A stretch of 64,000 nucleotides of DNA, taken from positions 372,001-436,000 of the forward strand of contig NZ_JARZFX010000001.1 of the NCBI RefSeq assembly GCF_036026595.1, given 5' to 3'. The translations under genes and the position numbers were made by a program. The DNA is from Virgibacillus_P tibetensis. GTDB lineage: Bacteria > Bacillota > Bacilli > Bacillales > Amphibacillaceae. Shown piece by piece: positions 26,320 through 35,976 of this stretch. Position 1 is the stretch's first letter. Each line of letters begins with the position of its first letter. The notes under the pieces are model-generated. The model was not told the DNA's origin and did not search any database. It worked only from the letters and a program-made list of their open reading frames with translations.

Positions 26320-27669
26320 TTACTCAAAGAAAACCTTATACAACTCCTGTATAGCTCTATCTATACCGCCAGCATTTATACCAAACATCATGGATACCTC
26401 TGATGAGCCTTGATTAATCATTTCAATATTAACATCTGCAGCAGTTATTGCACTCGTTGCTCTTTGTGCTACACCAATCGTACGCATAAGCCCCTCTCCA
26501 ACAATCATAATCATCGCTAAATCACGGTGTATTGTTACTAAATCAGGGTGCAGCTCTTCCTTTACACGTTTTAAAATATTATTTTCTTTTTCTGAAGTTA
26601 ATTTACTTTCTCTAATAATTACTGACATATCATCGATACCGGAGGGTGCATGCTCGAATGATATACCTTCATCCTCCAGTATTTGGAATAATTTTCGTCC
26701 AAACCCTATCTCACGATTCATTAAATATTTACTTACATATAAACTGCAAAATCCATTATCACTAGCGATTCCTACAACACATTTTTCATTGTGTGTTTTT
26801 TCAGAAACGATCATGGTACCTGGAGAATCTGGATTATTTGTGTTTTTAATACAAACCGGTATTTTCCCTTTAAATGCGGGTATTAACGCTTCATCATGGA
26901 AGACAGAGAAACCGGCATAAGATAATTCACGCATTTCTTTATAGGTTAGTGTAGATATTTCTTTTGGATTATCCACAATTGTAGGGTTAACCGTAAAGAC
27001 GGAGTCTACATCGGTAAAGTTTTCATATAAACTTGCTTGTACACCAGCGGCAACGATGGATCCTGTTATATCAGAACCTCCTCTGGAGAAAGTCATGAGC
27101 TCTCCGTATTCTGTGTATCCAAAAAAGCCTGGGATAACTAATACTTCTTCATTTAGTTCGCGCAATGAGTATATTTTTGCAAAGCTTTCTGGAAGAATTT
27201 GTGCGTTACCTGGTTCATTGCTTACAATTATCCCTGCATCTTGAGGATTTATGTAGCGTGCCTTTATTCCAATGGAGTTCAAGTACTCGCTTAGGATTTT
27301 AGCAAGACTGTCTTCTCCAATAGCTTTTATCGCATCCATTTTTCCGTTCTTAACGGATTCAGAAGTCAAAGCGGTCTGCATTGTATGTTTTATATCATTA
27401 ATGATATTGCTGGAAAGCTCTAAGCCATCAATGATTTCTGTAAAACGCTCAATTATCGTATTTACATGTTCTTCATAAGGTTTTTGATTCAAGTAATCGC
27501 TGCCCAGCTTAATAAGGACATCAGTTATTTTGAAATCTTCTTTGTATCTTTTACCTGGTGCCGAAACAACAATAAATTTTCTGTTAGGATCATTCTTAAT
27601 AATACTCCCTACTTTTTTCAATTGTGTTGCACTTGCAACAGAGCTTCCTCCAAATTTTGCTACTTTCAT
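26320..27669 (-). CDS. Aspartate kinase (YclM/ThrD type, class III-like)
   Basis: Phosphorylates aspartate, first step toward lysine, threonine, methionine and, in spore formers, dipicolinate. 449 residues: kinase domain with KFGGSSVA, VVSAPGKR and FSRGGSDITGS, then two ACT domains (about 300-370 and 380-449; MIMIVGEGLMRTIGVAQRA). The single-polypeptide form with MKVAKFGGSSV start resembles B. subtilis YclM rather than the alpha/beta LysC type. AGGAGGG precedes the ATG. In B. subtilis yclM is not at this locus, so this is a local difference from the otherwise conserved order. Confidence 0.9.
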   Translation of the reverse strand: MKVAKFGGSSVASATQLKKVGSIIKNDPNRKFIVVSAPGKRYKEDFKITDVLIKLGSDYLNQKPYEEHVNTIIERFTEIIDGLELSSNIINDIKHTMQTALTSESVKNGKMDAIKAIGEDSLAKILSEYLNSIGIKARYINPQDAGIIVSNEPGNAQILPESFAKIYSLRELNEEVLVIPGFFGYTEYGELMTFSRGGSDITGSIVAAGVQASLYENFTDVDSVFTVNPTIVDNPKEISTLTYKEMRELSYAGFSVFHDEALIPAFKGKIPVCIKNTNNPDSPGTMIVSEKTHNEKCVVGIASDNGFCSLYVSKYLMNREIGFGRKLFQILEDEGISFEHAPSGIDDMSVIIRESKLTSEKENNILKRVKEELHPDLVTIHRDLAMIMIVGEGLMRTIGVAQRATSAITAADVNIEMINQGSSEVSMMFGINAGGIDRAIQELYKVFFE

Positions 27670-27774
27670 TATAACCCTCCTGATATATCCTAAGTCTTTT
27701 TCTACTGCGTGGAGTAAAACTATATTGAATTAGGTTTGTTATTATTTTATCATAAAATTAGATTTATTTCGCAA

Positions 27775-27807
27775 TTAAAAAAAGATGGTTTTTTTACCCA
27801 TCTTTTG
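27775..27807 (-). terminator. Terminator of the DUF2627 gene
   Basis: Read on the minus strand, AAAAGATGG pairs with CCATCTTTT around GTAAAAAAA, followed by T residues. It begins right at the stop codon. Confidence 0.65.
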
Positions 27808-28047
27808 TTAGTCGCGTTTCTTATTTTTATTCTTTATTAGTTGTCTTTTACGATCACGATGTACGATAAAACCACCAATAAATCCGATGCCAATAATAAA
27901 TAGAACAAACCCCGCGAAAAATTGCACCACAACATGGAAGAAAATGGGGTGGAAATCATCAAATAATGTATCTCGCATGAGTTTTATTCCAAATGCAGAA
28001 ATAATACCAGGAACAAACAGCATTAGTGCAGCAATAATTCTAGCCAT
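27808..28047 (-). CDS. DUF2627 family membrane protein (YqzF-like)
   Basis: Function unknown. 79 residues with two membrane helices (about 4-22 and 38-62: VVVQFFAGFVLFIIGIGFIGGFIV) and a basic tail (HRDRKRQLIKNKNKKRD). AGGAG lies before the ATG. It lies divergent from bkdR exactly as yqzF does in B. subtilis, which supports the family call. Confidence 0.8.
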   Translation of the reverse strand: MARIIAALMLFVPGIISAFGIKLMRDTLFDDFHPIFFHVVVQFFAGFVLFIIGIGFIGGFIVHRDRKRQLIKNKNKKRD

Positions 28048-28132
28048 GTTATTTCTCCTTTTTTGCTTCTTAATAAACCTTCAACAGTATACCAAATTTT
28101 AAATAAAATAGGAATAAAAGAACATTTGCCAA

Positions 28133-28177
28133 ATAGTGCACACTAAAGTATGATGTATGTATGCAAAATAATGCAAG
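28133..28177. promoter_or_regulatory. TGCAA-rich region upstream of bkdR, possible BkdR site
   Basis: AGTGCAC at 28135-28141 and two ATGCAA copies (28161-28166 and 28171-28176) resemble the TTGCAT/ATGCAA elements before the bkd operon at 30242-30279. This hints that BkdR also binds its own gene. The copies lie at the start codon side, so repression is more likely than activation. Inference only. Confidence 0.3.
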
Positions 28178-28187
28178 GTGGGATGAA

Positions 28188-30239
28188 ATGAAGCGCGTGC
28201 TTATTGTTGGGGCTGGAAAAGGGGGACGTGCACTTTTAAATATTTTACATGCAACGGACCGAATGGAGATTGCTGCAGTAATTGATAAAAAAAATAACGC
28301 TACAGGTATTCAGTTAGCTAATAGTTATAACATCCCTACTGACAATGACTGGAAAAAATGGGTTGATAAAGATATTGATATTATTATTGAAGCAACTGGT
28401 GATGAAGTAACGTTGCAAAAATTGATTGAATGCAGGAGCAGAAAGACGGTTGTTATTCCAGGTTCGGTTGCATACATAATTTCGGAGCTGTTTGATGAGA
28501 AGGAATCATTACTAGATCGTATAAAGCTGCAAATGACTAATCAGGAATTAATACTTAATAGTATTAGGGATGGCATGATCGTCATAAATGAACAAGAGAA
28601 AGTGCAGTTTGTAAATAACAGTGCTGAACAAATCGTTGGACTTACGAAAGAAAAGTTTGAAGGACAATATATCCATGATGTAATAGCGAATACCAGACTG
28701 CCACATGTACTTAGAAGTCGAAAAAAAGAAGTTAATCAGAAATTATTGTTGCAAAACGGGAAGCAGGTAATAGCTACAAGAATTCCGATTATTAATTCTG
28801 ATGATCAATTAATTGGTGCATTTTCTGTGTTTAAGGATATTACTGAGGTAATGAACCTGGCTGTAGAAAATACTGATTTAAATGAAGTAAAGACAATGCT
28901 TGAAGCTATTATTCAGTCTTCTGATGAAGCAATTAGTGTAGTAGACGAAAATGGAAATGGCTTAATTGTTAATCCGGCATATACTCGTATTACTGGATTA
29001 AAAGAATCTGATATCGTTGGAAAACCTGCTACTACAGATATTTCTGAGGGTGAAAGCATGCATATGAAAGTGCTGCAAACGCGAAGGGCCGTGCGAGGGG
29101 TAAGAATGAAGGTCGGTCCAAGCAAAAAGGACGTTTTGGTTAATGTTGCACCAATTATTGTAGACGGAAAGATAAAAGGCAGTGTTGGGGTACTTCATGA
29201 TGTTTCTGAGATTCAATCATTAACAACGGAATTGAAGCGAGCAAGACAAATAATCCGAAATTTAGAAGCGAAATACACATTTGATGATATTATTGGAAAT
29301 TCCTCTGAGATGAAATTAGCTTTAGAGCAAGCAAAAGTGGGTGCTAAAACACCAGCTACTGTTCTCTTACGCGGTGAATCCGGAACTGGAAAAGAGCTTT
29401 TTGCACATGCAATTCATAATGAAAGTGGAAGGAAGCACAATAAATTTATTAGAGTTAATTGTGCGGCAATTGCAGAATCTATACTAGAAAGCGAATTATT
29501 TGGCTACGAAGAAGGTGCATTCTCCGGTGCAAAGCATGGAGGGAAGAAAGGGTTATTTGAGGAAGCGAATTTCGGCAGCGTGTTTCTTGACGAGATAGGT
29601 GAACTCTCTCTGAATATGCAAGCTAAATTGCTTCGTGTTCTGCAGGAAGGGGAGATAGTTCGGGTAGGTGGGACAGACCCTATATCAATTGATGTACGCA
29701 TAATAACAGCGACTAATTTAAATCTGGAGAAGGCAATCATGAACAAATCCTTCCGTGAAGACCTTTATTATCGTCTTAATCGCTTGCCAATCTTTATTCC
29801 CTCACTTTATGAAAGAATGAGTGATTTACCAGAATTAATACATCATATTATACAAAAGATTAATCAGGATTATGGTAGAAATGTCCGCTCCATTTCAAAT
29901 GAAGCAATTATTGAATTAAAAGCATATCATTGGCCGGGTAACATTCGTGAACTCGAAAATGCAATCGGACGAGCCATGATATACATGGATATGAATGAAG
30001 AGATAATAAAAAAACAGCACTTGCCTGAATTGGAAACTATAACAACAAAAGATACTGCTGTTATTGATAACCATTTACCAGCAAATCATTCACTTCAGCA
30101 GGCGGTAGAAGAGTATGAAAAAGATTTTATATCTACTATCTATAAGCACAATGATTTTAACAAAACAAAAACGGCTAAAGACTTAAAGATATCAATTAGA
30201 AATCTCTATTATAAAATCGAAAAATATAAAATAGAATAG
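28188..30239 (+). CDS. bkdR: Sigma-54 activator of branched-chain amino acid degradation, BkdR
   Basis: Enhancer-binding protein that activates the bkd operon from its -24/-12 promoter. About 683 residues from ATG 28188, which has AAGGTGG upstream (the frame is open nine codons further). Domains: an N-terminal Rossmann-like segment (RVLIVGAGKGGRALLN, 1-100), two PAS domains (about 118-220 and 235-340), the AAA+ domain with Walker A GESGTGKE (396-403), GAFSGA (443-448) and Walker B VFLDEIGE (465-472), and a Fis-type helix-turn-helix at the end (NKTKTAKDLKISIRNLYYKI). GAFSGA carries Ser in place of the usual Thr of the sigma-54 contact loop. B. subtilis BkdR (YqiR) has the same plan. Confidence 0.94.
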   Translation: MKRVLIVGAGKGGRALLNILHATDRMEIAAVIDKKNNATGIQLANSYNIPTDNDWKKWVDKDIDIIIEATGDEVTLQKLIECRSRKTVVIPGSVAYIISELFDEKESLLDRIKLQMTNQELILNSIRDGMIVINEQEKVQFVNNSAEQIVGLTKEKFEGQYIHDVIANTRLPHVLRSRKKEVNQKLLLQNGKQVIATRIPIINSDDQLIGAFSVFKDITEVMNLAVENTDLNEVKTMLEAIIQSSDEAISVVDENGNGLIVNPAYTRITGLKESDIVGKPATTDISEGESMHMKVLQTRRAVRGVRMKVGPSKKDVLVNVAPIIVDGKIKGSVGVLHDVSEIQSLTTELKRARQIIRNLEAKYTFDDIIGNSSEMKLALEQAKVGAKTPATVLLRGESGTGKELFAHAIHNESGRKHNKFIRVNCAAIAESILESELFGYEEGAFSGAKHGGKKGLFEEANFGSVFLDEIGELSLNMQAKLLRVLQEGEIVRVGGTDPISIDVRIITATNLNLEKAIMNKSFREDLYYRLNRLPIFIPSLYERMSDLPELIHHIIQKINQDYGRNVRSISNEAIIELKAYHWPGNIRELENAIGRAMIYMDMNEEIIKKQHLPELETITTKDTAVIDNHLPANHSLQQAVEEYEKDFISTIYKHNDFNKTKTAKDLKISIRNLYYKIEKYKIE

Positions 30240-30241
30240 AA

Positions 30242-30279
30242 TTGCATGCAACTAATTGCATAATTGCAAGAAGTGCATG
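30242..30279. promoter_or_regulatory. Candidate BkdR enhancer (upstream activating sequence)
   Basis: TTGCATGCAA (30242-30251) is a perfect palindrome, and TTGCATAATTGCAA (30256-30269) a second dyad, followed by AGTGCATGG. They lie 60-90 bases upstream of the sigma-54 promoter, the right distance for an enhancer-binding protein. Confidence 0.6.
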
Positions 30280-30295
30280 GTTAATGAAACAAGAA

Positions 30296-30309
30296 ATAAA
30301 GCGCTTTCA
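30296..30309. promoter_or_regulatory. Candidate CcpA cre site
   Basis: ATAAAGCGCTTTCA matches 12 of 14 positions of the catabolite-responsive element TGWAANCGNTNWCA. It sits between the enhancer and the -24 element, fitting carbon-source control of the operon. Confidence 0.45.
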
Positions 30310-30320
30310 ATACATTAGAA

Positions 30321-30338
30321 TTGGCACGTTTTTTGCAA
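30321..30338 (+). promoter_or_regulatory. Sigma-54 (SigL) -24/-12 promoter of the bkd operon
   Basis: TTGGCAC and TTTTGCA with exactly ten bases between the invariant GG and GC. It lies about 35 bases before the ptb start codon. Confidence 0.92.
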
Positions 30339-30369
30339 TATAAATTATGTGGGTAGTCAGGAGGAATTT

Positions 30370-31278
30370 ATGAATAAATTAGCATCCTTGAAAAATCGCG
30401 CGAAACTTGAAGAAGAACAAACGGTTTCAGTGGCGAAAGCAGCAGATAGAGAAGTACTTCTTGCAATTAAGGCAGCATTAAAGGAAAATTTATGTTCTTT
30501 TATTTTAGTTGATGATGAAAATAAGATAACTTCAATTGCAGAAGAGATTAATTTAGATCTATCTCTCCCATCTATAAGCATAAATCATGTAATAAGAGCA
30601 GAGGATGTTGCGCCAGCTTCTGTATTGGCTATTCATAACAATGAAGCTCAAATTCTAATGAAGGGAAATATTTCTACAAAAGATTTGCTGCAAGCTGTCT
30701 TGAATAAAGAATATGGGTTGCGAACAGGCAAGGTATTATCGCATGTAGCCTTATTTGAAATACCAAATCAGGAGCGATTGGTGCTCCTAACTGATGCCGC
30801 GATGAATATAGCGCCGAACTTGAAAGAAAAAGCTCAAATTATTAACAATGCAGTACAAGTAGCACATGGAATTGGATTAGATATTCCAAATGTTGCAGTA
30901 ATTGCATCAGTAGAAATAGTTAATGAAGCGATGCAGTCCACGGTAGACGCAGCTGCATTAACTCAAATGCAAAAAAGAGGTCAAATTACTGGATGCGTTG
31001 TCGATGGTCCTTTAGCATTTGATAATGCAGTTTCGCTTCAGGCTGCTCGTCATAAAGGGATTGTATCTGAGGTTGCCGGATCAGCCGATATTTTAATGGT
31101 TCCTACAATAGAAGTTGGCAATGCACTTTACAAATCATTTATTTATTTTGCAGATGCAAAGGTAGCAGCAATTATTAGTGGAGCAAAAGCTCCAATTATA
31201 TTAACATCTCGTGCAGATACTGCTGAAAGCAAACTGAATTCCTTAGCATTAGCTTTAGTAGCTTCAAAAACTTTTTAG
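30370..31278 (+). CDS. ptb: Phosphate butyryltransferase
   Basis: Converts branched or straight short-chain acyl-CoA to acyl phosphate, which Buk then uses to make ATP. About 302 residues of the PTA/PTB fold, with SFILVDDENKITSIAEEINLD in the N-domain and LALALVASK at the C-terminus. ATG 30370 follows AGGAGG; the upstream GTG 30349 lies before the ribosome site, at the transcription start. First gene of the bkd operon. Confidence 0.93.
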   Translation: MNKLASLKNRAKLEEEQTVSVAKAADREVLLAIKAALKENLCSFILVDDENKITSIAEEINLDLSLPSISINHVIRAEDVAPASVLAIHNNEAQILMKGNISTKDLLQAVLNKEYGLRTGKVLSHVALFEIPNQERLVLLTDAAMNIAPNLKEKAQIINNAVQVAHGIGLDIPNVAVIASVEIVNEAMQSTVDAAALTQMQKRGQITGCVVDGPLAFDNAVSLQAARHKGIVSEVAGSADILMVPTIEVGNALYKSFIYFADAKVAAIISGAKAPIILTSRADTAESKLNSLALALVASKTF

Positions 31279-31290
31279 GAGGAATAGAAA

Positions 31291-32388
31291 ATGGAAATAT
31301 TTACTTATATGGAGAAATATGATTATGAACAGCTTGTATTTTGTCAGGACAAAAACTCAGGTTTAAAAGCAATTATTGCCATCCATGATACAACACTGGG
31401 ACCAGCATTAGGTGGTACAAGAATGTGGACATATAAGACAGAGGAAGAGGCAATTGAAGATGCACTTCGTTTAGCTAAAGGGATGACTTATAAAAATGCA
31501 GCAGCAGGATTAAATCTTGGCGGTGGTAAAACTGTGATAATAGGTGATCCTAAAAAAGACAAGAACCCTGAAATGTTCCGTGCGTTCGGTCGTTACATCC
31601 AAAGCCTAAATGGCCGTTATATTACTGCGGAAGATGTTGGAACAACTGTCCATGATATGGATTTGATTCATATGGAAACAGATTTTGTCGCCGGTATCTC
31701 GCCTGAAGCTGCTGGTTCATCTGGTAACCCTTCACCAGTGACAGCTTATGGAGTATATAAAGGTATTAAAGCAGCTGCGAAAGAAGCCTTTGGTAGTGAT
31801 TCAGTAGAAGGTAGAACTGTAGCTGTACAAGGTGTAGGGAATGTTGCGTTTACGTTATGTGATTACTTGCATAAAGAAGGTGCTAATTTAATCGTAACAG
31901 ATATTAATCAAGCTGCTGTTAATCGTGCTGTTGAAGCATTTGGCGCAGTAGCAGTAGATCCAGACGCTATTTACGACGTGGAATGTGATATTTATGCACC
32001 TTGCGCACTCGGTGCAACAGTAAACGATGATACCATTCCCAGATTGAAAGCAAAAGTCATTGCTGGTTCTGCTAACAATCAGTTAAAATCAACTGTTCAT
32101 GGTGATATTATTCATGAAAAAGGGATTGTATATGCCCCTGATTATGTAATTAACTCGGGTGGGGTCATTAATGTGGCGGATGAACTAAATGGTTATAATC
32201 CGAAAAGAGCTATGAAAAAAGTAGAAACAATTTATGATAGTTTACTCAAAGTGTTTGAAATTTCAAGACGTGATAATATACCTACCTATATGGCAGCAGA
32301 TCGCATGGCTGAGGAGAGAATACAATCAGAAAGTAAGTCAAGAAGTCAATTTTTATTAAATGGTCATCACACATTAAGCAGAAGATAA
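31291..32388 (+). CDS. bcd: Leucine dehydrogenase
   Basis: NAD-dependent oxidative deamination of Leu, Ile and Val to 2-oxo acids, feeding the dehydrogenase encoded downstream. 365 residues. The Gly-rich catalytic segment AAGLNLGGGKTV has Lys80, Lys68 binds the substrate carboxylate, and AVQGVGNVAFTLC is the NAD motif. AGGAGG ribosome site twelve bases after ptb. Confidence 0.97.
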   Translation: MEIFTYMEKYDYEQLVFCQDKNSGLKAIIAIHDTTLGPALGGTRMWTYKTEEEAIEDALRLAKGMTYKNAAAGLNLGGGKTVIIGDPKKDKNPEMFRAFGRYIQSLNGRYITAEDVGTTVHDMDLIHMETDFVAGISPEAAGSSGNPSPVTAYGVYKGIKAAAKEAFGSDSVEGRTVAVQGVGNVAFTLCDYLHKEGANLIVTDINQAAVNRAVEAFGAVAVDPDAIYDVECDIYAPCALGATVNDDTIPRLKAKVIAGSANNQLKSTVHGDIIHEKGIVYAPDYVINSGGVINVADELNGYNPKRAMKKVETIYDSLLKVFEISRRDNIPTYMAADRMAEERIQSESKSRSQFLLNGHHTLSRR

Positions 32389-32422
32389 TATATATTCAAG
32401 TATTACAACGGAGGTCAACGCT

Positions 32423-33505
32423 TTGCAATCACTATATAGAATACTTGTCATTAATCCTGGGTCTACCTCAACTAAGATCGGTGTATTTGATGATGAACAT
32501 TGTATTTTTGAAAAAACTATACGACATGATATGAATGATATAAGACAATTTAATAATGTAATCGACCAATATGATTTTCGAAAAAAAGTAATACTTGAAC
32601 AATTAGATTATGAAGGCATCAGTATATCAAAATTGAATGCTGTTTGCGGCAGGGGTGGTTTGCTTCAACCAATTGAAGGTGGAACATATGAAGTTAATGA
32701 TCTTATGCTGCATGATTTAAGCATTGGTTATAACGGTGAACATGCATCCAACTTAGGTGGGATACTAGCACATGAGATTGCTTTTGGACTTAATGTACCT
32801 GCATTTATCGTTGACCCGGTTGTTGTGGATGAACTTGATGAAATAGCCCGTTTTTCTGGAGTTCCTGATATACCTAGAAAAAGTATATTTCATGCTCTAA
32901 ATCAAAAAGCTGTAGCGAGAAAAGCAGCAATGGATTTAAATTCTGCCTATGAAAATTTAAATATTATAGTAACACATATGGGAGGCGGGATAACTGTTGG
33001 TGCTCATAAAAAGGGGAAAGTGGTTGATGTGAATAACGGTTTGCATGGAGACGGCCCCTTTTCACCGGAGCGTGCAGGCACTGTCCCTGCTGGAGACCTG
33101 GTTTCCTTATGCTTCTCTGGACAATATTATAGAGACGAAATTATGAAAAAAATTGTCGGGCAAGGTGGATTAATGGCATATTTACAAACAAATGATGCCG
33201 TTGAAGTAGAAAATAGAATTAAATACGGAGATGAAAATGCAGCAATAACATATGAAGCAATGGCTTATCAGATTGCAAAAGAAATTGCTTCTATGAGTGC
33301 AGTTTTAGGTGGGCAGGTTGATGCAATTGTTTTAACCGGCGGACTTGCTTACGGTAAAACATTTATAGAAATGATTACAGAACGAGTTGATTGGATTGCT
33401 GATACGATCATTTACCCTGGTGAAAACGAACTGCAAGCATTAAATGAAGGTGTGTTACGCGTGTTACGTCAAGAAGAACAACCCAAAGTGTATCCGAATA
33501 GATAA
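32423..33505 (+). CDS. buk: Butyrate kinase (branched-chain fatty acid kinase)
   Basis: Makes ATP from butyryl or branched acyl phosphate made by Ptb. 360 residues of the ASKHA acetate kinase superfamily: LVINPGSTSTKIGVFD (phosphate loop 1), THMGGGITVGAHKKGKVVDV and VLTGGLAYG. TTG start at 32423 with GGAGGT seven bases before; no better ATG exists. Confidence 0.95.
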   Translation: MQSLYRILVINPGSTSTKIGVFDDEHCIFEKTIRHDMNDIRQFNNVIDQYDFRKKVILEQLDYEGISISKLNAVCGRGGLLQPIEGGTYEVNDLMLHDLSIGYNGEHASNLGGILAHEIAFGLNVPAFIVDPVVVDELDEIARFSGVPDIPRKSIFHALNQKAVARKAAMDLNSAYENLNIIVTHMGGGITVGAHKKGKVVDVNNGLHGDGPFSPERAGTVPAGDLVSLCFSGQYYRDEIMKKIVGQGGLMAYLQTNDAVEVENRIKYGDENAAITYEAMAYQIAKEIASMSAVLGGQVDAIVLTGGLAYGKTFIEMITERVDWIADTIIYPGENELQALNEGVLRVLRQEEQPKVYPNR

Positions 33506-33528
33506 AGATTAAAGGAGTGTACAACATT

Positions 33529-34950
33529 ATGGCAAAAGAATATGATCTAGTTGTACTTGGCGGGGGAACCGGCGGGTACGTAGCTGCAATTAAAGCTTCT
33601 CAGCTAGGTATGCAAGTGGCTATAGTAGAAAAGGATGAACTGGGTGGAACTTGTTTACACCGAGGATGCATCCCATCTAAAGCTTTGTTACGAAGTGCAG
33701 AGGTATTAAGACAGACAAAAGAAGCAAGTGATTATGGAATAGAAACAAAAGACACCACATTAAACTTCTCAAAAGTTCAGGAGAGAAAAAATAGTATTGT
33801 AAATACATTACACCAAGGTGTTCAAGGCTTAATGAAAAAAGGAAAGATTGATGTGTTTCACGGATACGGACGAATACTGGGCCCGAGTATCTTTTCACCA
33901 ATGCCCGGTACCATTTCTATTGAATACGCCAATGGTGATGAAAATACGATGATCGTTCCTAAAAATGTATTAATTGCAACAGGATCAAAACCTAAGTCGC
34001 TTCCTAACTTGGAAATTGACGGCGTATCTGTTATGAGTTCAGATGAAGCGTTACATATGGAAGAGATACCCTCATCAATTATAATCGTTGGCGGCGGTGT
34101 TATCGGAATAGAATGGGCATCTATGTTAGCCGATTTCGGTTCAGAAGTTACTGTCATTGAATACTTAGATCAACTCTTACCAACTGAAGATGAAGCGGTA
34201 GCAAATGAAGTTGAAAAGCTTTTGAAAAAGAAAGGTATTACCTTTGTTAAAGGGGCAAAAGTATTAGCCGATACTCTTTCAAAAAAAGATGGCGTTTCAA
34301 TTGAAGCAGAAATAAACGGGAAAAAGGAAAGTTTTAAAGCTGATAAAATGTTGGTATCTGTTGGCAGAGAAGCTAATACAACAAATATTGGCATTGAAAA
34401 CACAGAAATTGTAATTGATAAAGGGTTCATCTCAACAAACCAGTATTATCAAACAAAAGAATCACATATTTATGCTATTGGCGATGTGATTGGAGGCATG
34501 CAATTAGCGCATGTAGCTTCCCATGAAGGAATAGTTGCAGTAGAACATATGGCTGATCAGACCCCTTTGCCTATTAACTATGATAATGTACCATCATGCA
34601 TTTATTCTAACCCTGAGGTTGCCAGTGTGGGATTAACAGAAAAACAGGCAATTGAAAAAGGCTTTGATATAAAAGTAGGTAAGTTTCCTTTTAAAGCCAT
34701 AGGTAAAGCACTTGTCCAAGGGGAATCAGAGGGCTTTGTAAAAATAATCGCCGATAATAATACAGAAGATATATTAGGTGTTCATATGGTTGGTCCACAT
34801 GTAACGGATATGATTTCGGAAGCAGGACTCGCTAAAGTATTAGATGCAACCCCTTGGGAAATAGCACATACGATCCATCCACATCCAACATTATCGGAGA
34901 TCATGGGTGAAGCGGCACTGGCTGTGGAAGGTAAACAAATTCACGGGTAA
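33529..34950 (+). CDS. lpdV: Dihydrolipoyl dehydrogenase of the branched-chain complex (E3)
   Basis: Flavoprotein reoxidising the lipoyl arm of BkdB. About 473 residues: FAD motif GGGTGGYVAAIKAS, redox pair Cys42/Cys47 in GGTCLHRGCIPSKALL, NAD motif IIVGGGVIGIEWAS, and the active-site His-Glu in HPHPTLSE. ATG 33529 follows AAAGGAGTG; the upstream GTG at 33517 is part of that site. Confidence 0.95.
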   Translation: MAKEYDLVVLGGGTGGYVAAIKASQLGMQVAIVEKDELGGTCLHRGCIPSKALLRSAEVLRQTKEASDYGIETKDTTLNFSKVQERKNSIVNTLHQGVQGLMKKGKIDVFHGYGRILGPSIFSPMPGTISIEYANGDENTMIVPKNVLIATGSKPKSLPNLEIDGVSVMSSDEALHMEEIPSSIIIVGGGVIGIEWASMLADFGSEVTVIEYLDQLLPTEDEAVANEVEKLLKKKGITFVKGAKVLADTLSKKDGVSIEAEINGKKESFKADKMLVSVGREANTTNIGIENTEIVIDKGFISTNQYYQTKESHIYAIGDVIGGMQLAHVASHEGIVAVEHMADQTPLPINYDNVPSCIYSNPEVASVGLTEKQAIEKGFDIKVGKFPFKAIGKALVQGESEGFVKIIADNNTEDILGVHMVGPHVTDMISEAGLAKVLDATPWEIAHTIHPHPTLSEIMGEAALAVEGKQIHG

Positions 34951-34968
34951 AGAAGAGGAGGGATCTTT

Positions 34969-35961
34969 ATGTCTAAAAATCGTCATGAAGTATTAGGCTT
35001 AACAGATGAGCAAGCTTTAGGTATTTATAGAACGATGCTAACAGCAAGGAAAATTGATGAAAGAATGTGGCTATTAAATCGCGCAGGTAAAATACCATTT
35101 GTAATTTCCTGTCAAGGACAAGAAGCTTCTCAAGTAGGAGCATCTTATGCCTTGGATAGAGACATTGATTATGTTGCTCCATACTATCGTGACCTTGGAG
35201 TAGTTCTTGCTTTCGGAATGACCGCAAAAGAATTAATGTTGTCTGCATTTGCAAAAGCAGAAGACCCTAACTCAGGCGGGCGCCAAATGCCAGGACATTT
35301 TGGTCAAAAGAAAAACAGAATTCTATCAGGCTCATCTCCTGTTACAACGCAATTACCACATGCAGTAGGAGTTGCTCTGGCAGCGAAAATGGAGAAAAAA
35401 GACTTCGTTTCGTTTACAACACTTGGGGAAGGCTCATCAAACCAAGGAGATTTTCATGAAGGACTTAACTTTGCAGGCGTTCATAAACTCCCAGTTATTA
35501 CGATGGTGGAGAATAATAAATATGCGATTTCTGTCCCAATAGAGAAGCAACTGGCTTGTGAAAATGTTTCTGACCGTGCACAAGGATATGGTATGCCAGG
35601 TTTCACAGTCGATGGTAATGACCCATTGGCAGTATATGAAGTTGTAAAAGCTGCAAGAGAACGTGCAGTAAAGGGGGAAGGACCAACATTAGTGGAGGCT
35701 GTATCTTATCGATTAACTGCTCACTCCAGTGACGATGATGATCGTCTGTACCGTGAAAGTGAGGAAGTAGAAGAGGCTAAAAAGAAAGATTCAATTTTAA
35801 CATATGCGGCCTACCTAAAAGAGATTGACCTGCTAACCGAAGAAATCGAAAAAAAGATGATTGAAGAAATTGGAGCCCTGGTTAATGAAGCAACCGATTA
35901 TGCAGAGAACGCAGCGTACGCACAACCAGAAGATGCTTTAAAGTATGTTTATGAAGAGTAG
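34969..35961 (+). CDS. bkdAA: Branched-chain 2-oxo acid dehydrogenase E1 alpha
   Basis: Thiamine-diphosphate subunit for decarboxylation of the 2-oxo acids of Val, Ile and Leu. 330 residues: ThDP-binding segment GEGSSNQGDFHEGLNFA…VENNKYAIS and the phosphorylation-loop-like YRLTAHSSDDDDRLYR region. GGAGGG precedes the ATG. Confidence 0.95.
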   Translation: MSKNRHEVLGLTDEQALGIYRTMLTARKIDERMWLLNRAGKIPFVISCQGQEASQVGASYALDRDIDYVAPYYRDLGVVLAFGMTAKELMLSAFAKAEDPNSGGRQMPGHFGQKKNRILSGSSPVTTQLPHAVGVALAAKMEKKDFVSFTTLGEGSSNQGDFHEGLNFAGVHKLPVITMVENNKYAISVPIEKQLACENVSDRAQGYGMPGFTVDGNDPLAVYEVVKAARERAVKGEGPTLVEAVSYRLTAHSSDDDDRLYRESEEVEEAKKKDSILTYAAYLKEIDLLTEEIEKKMIEEIGALVNEATDYAENAAYAQPEDALKYVYEE

Positions 35962-35976
35962 GGAGGGGATGTTATT

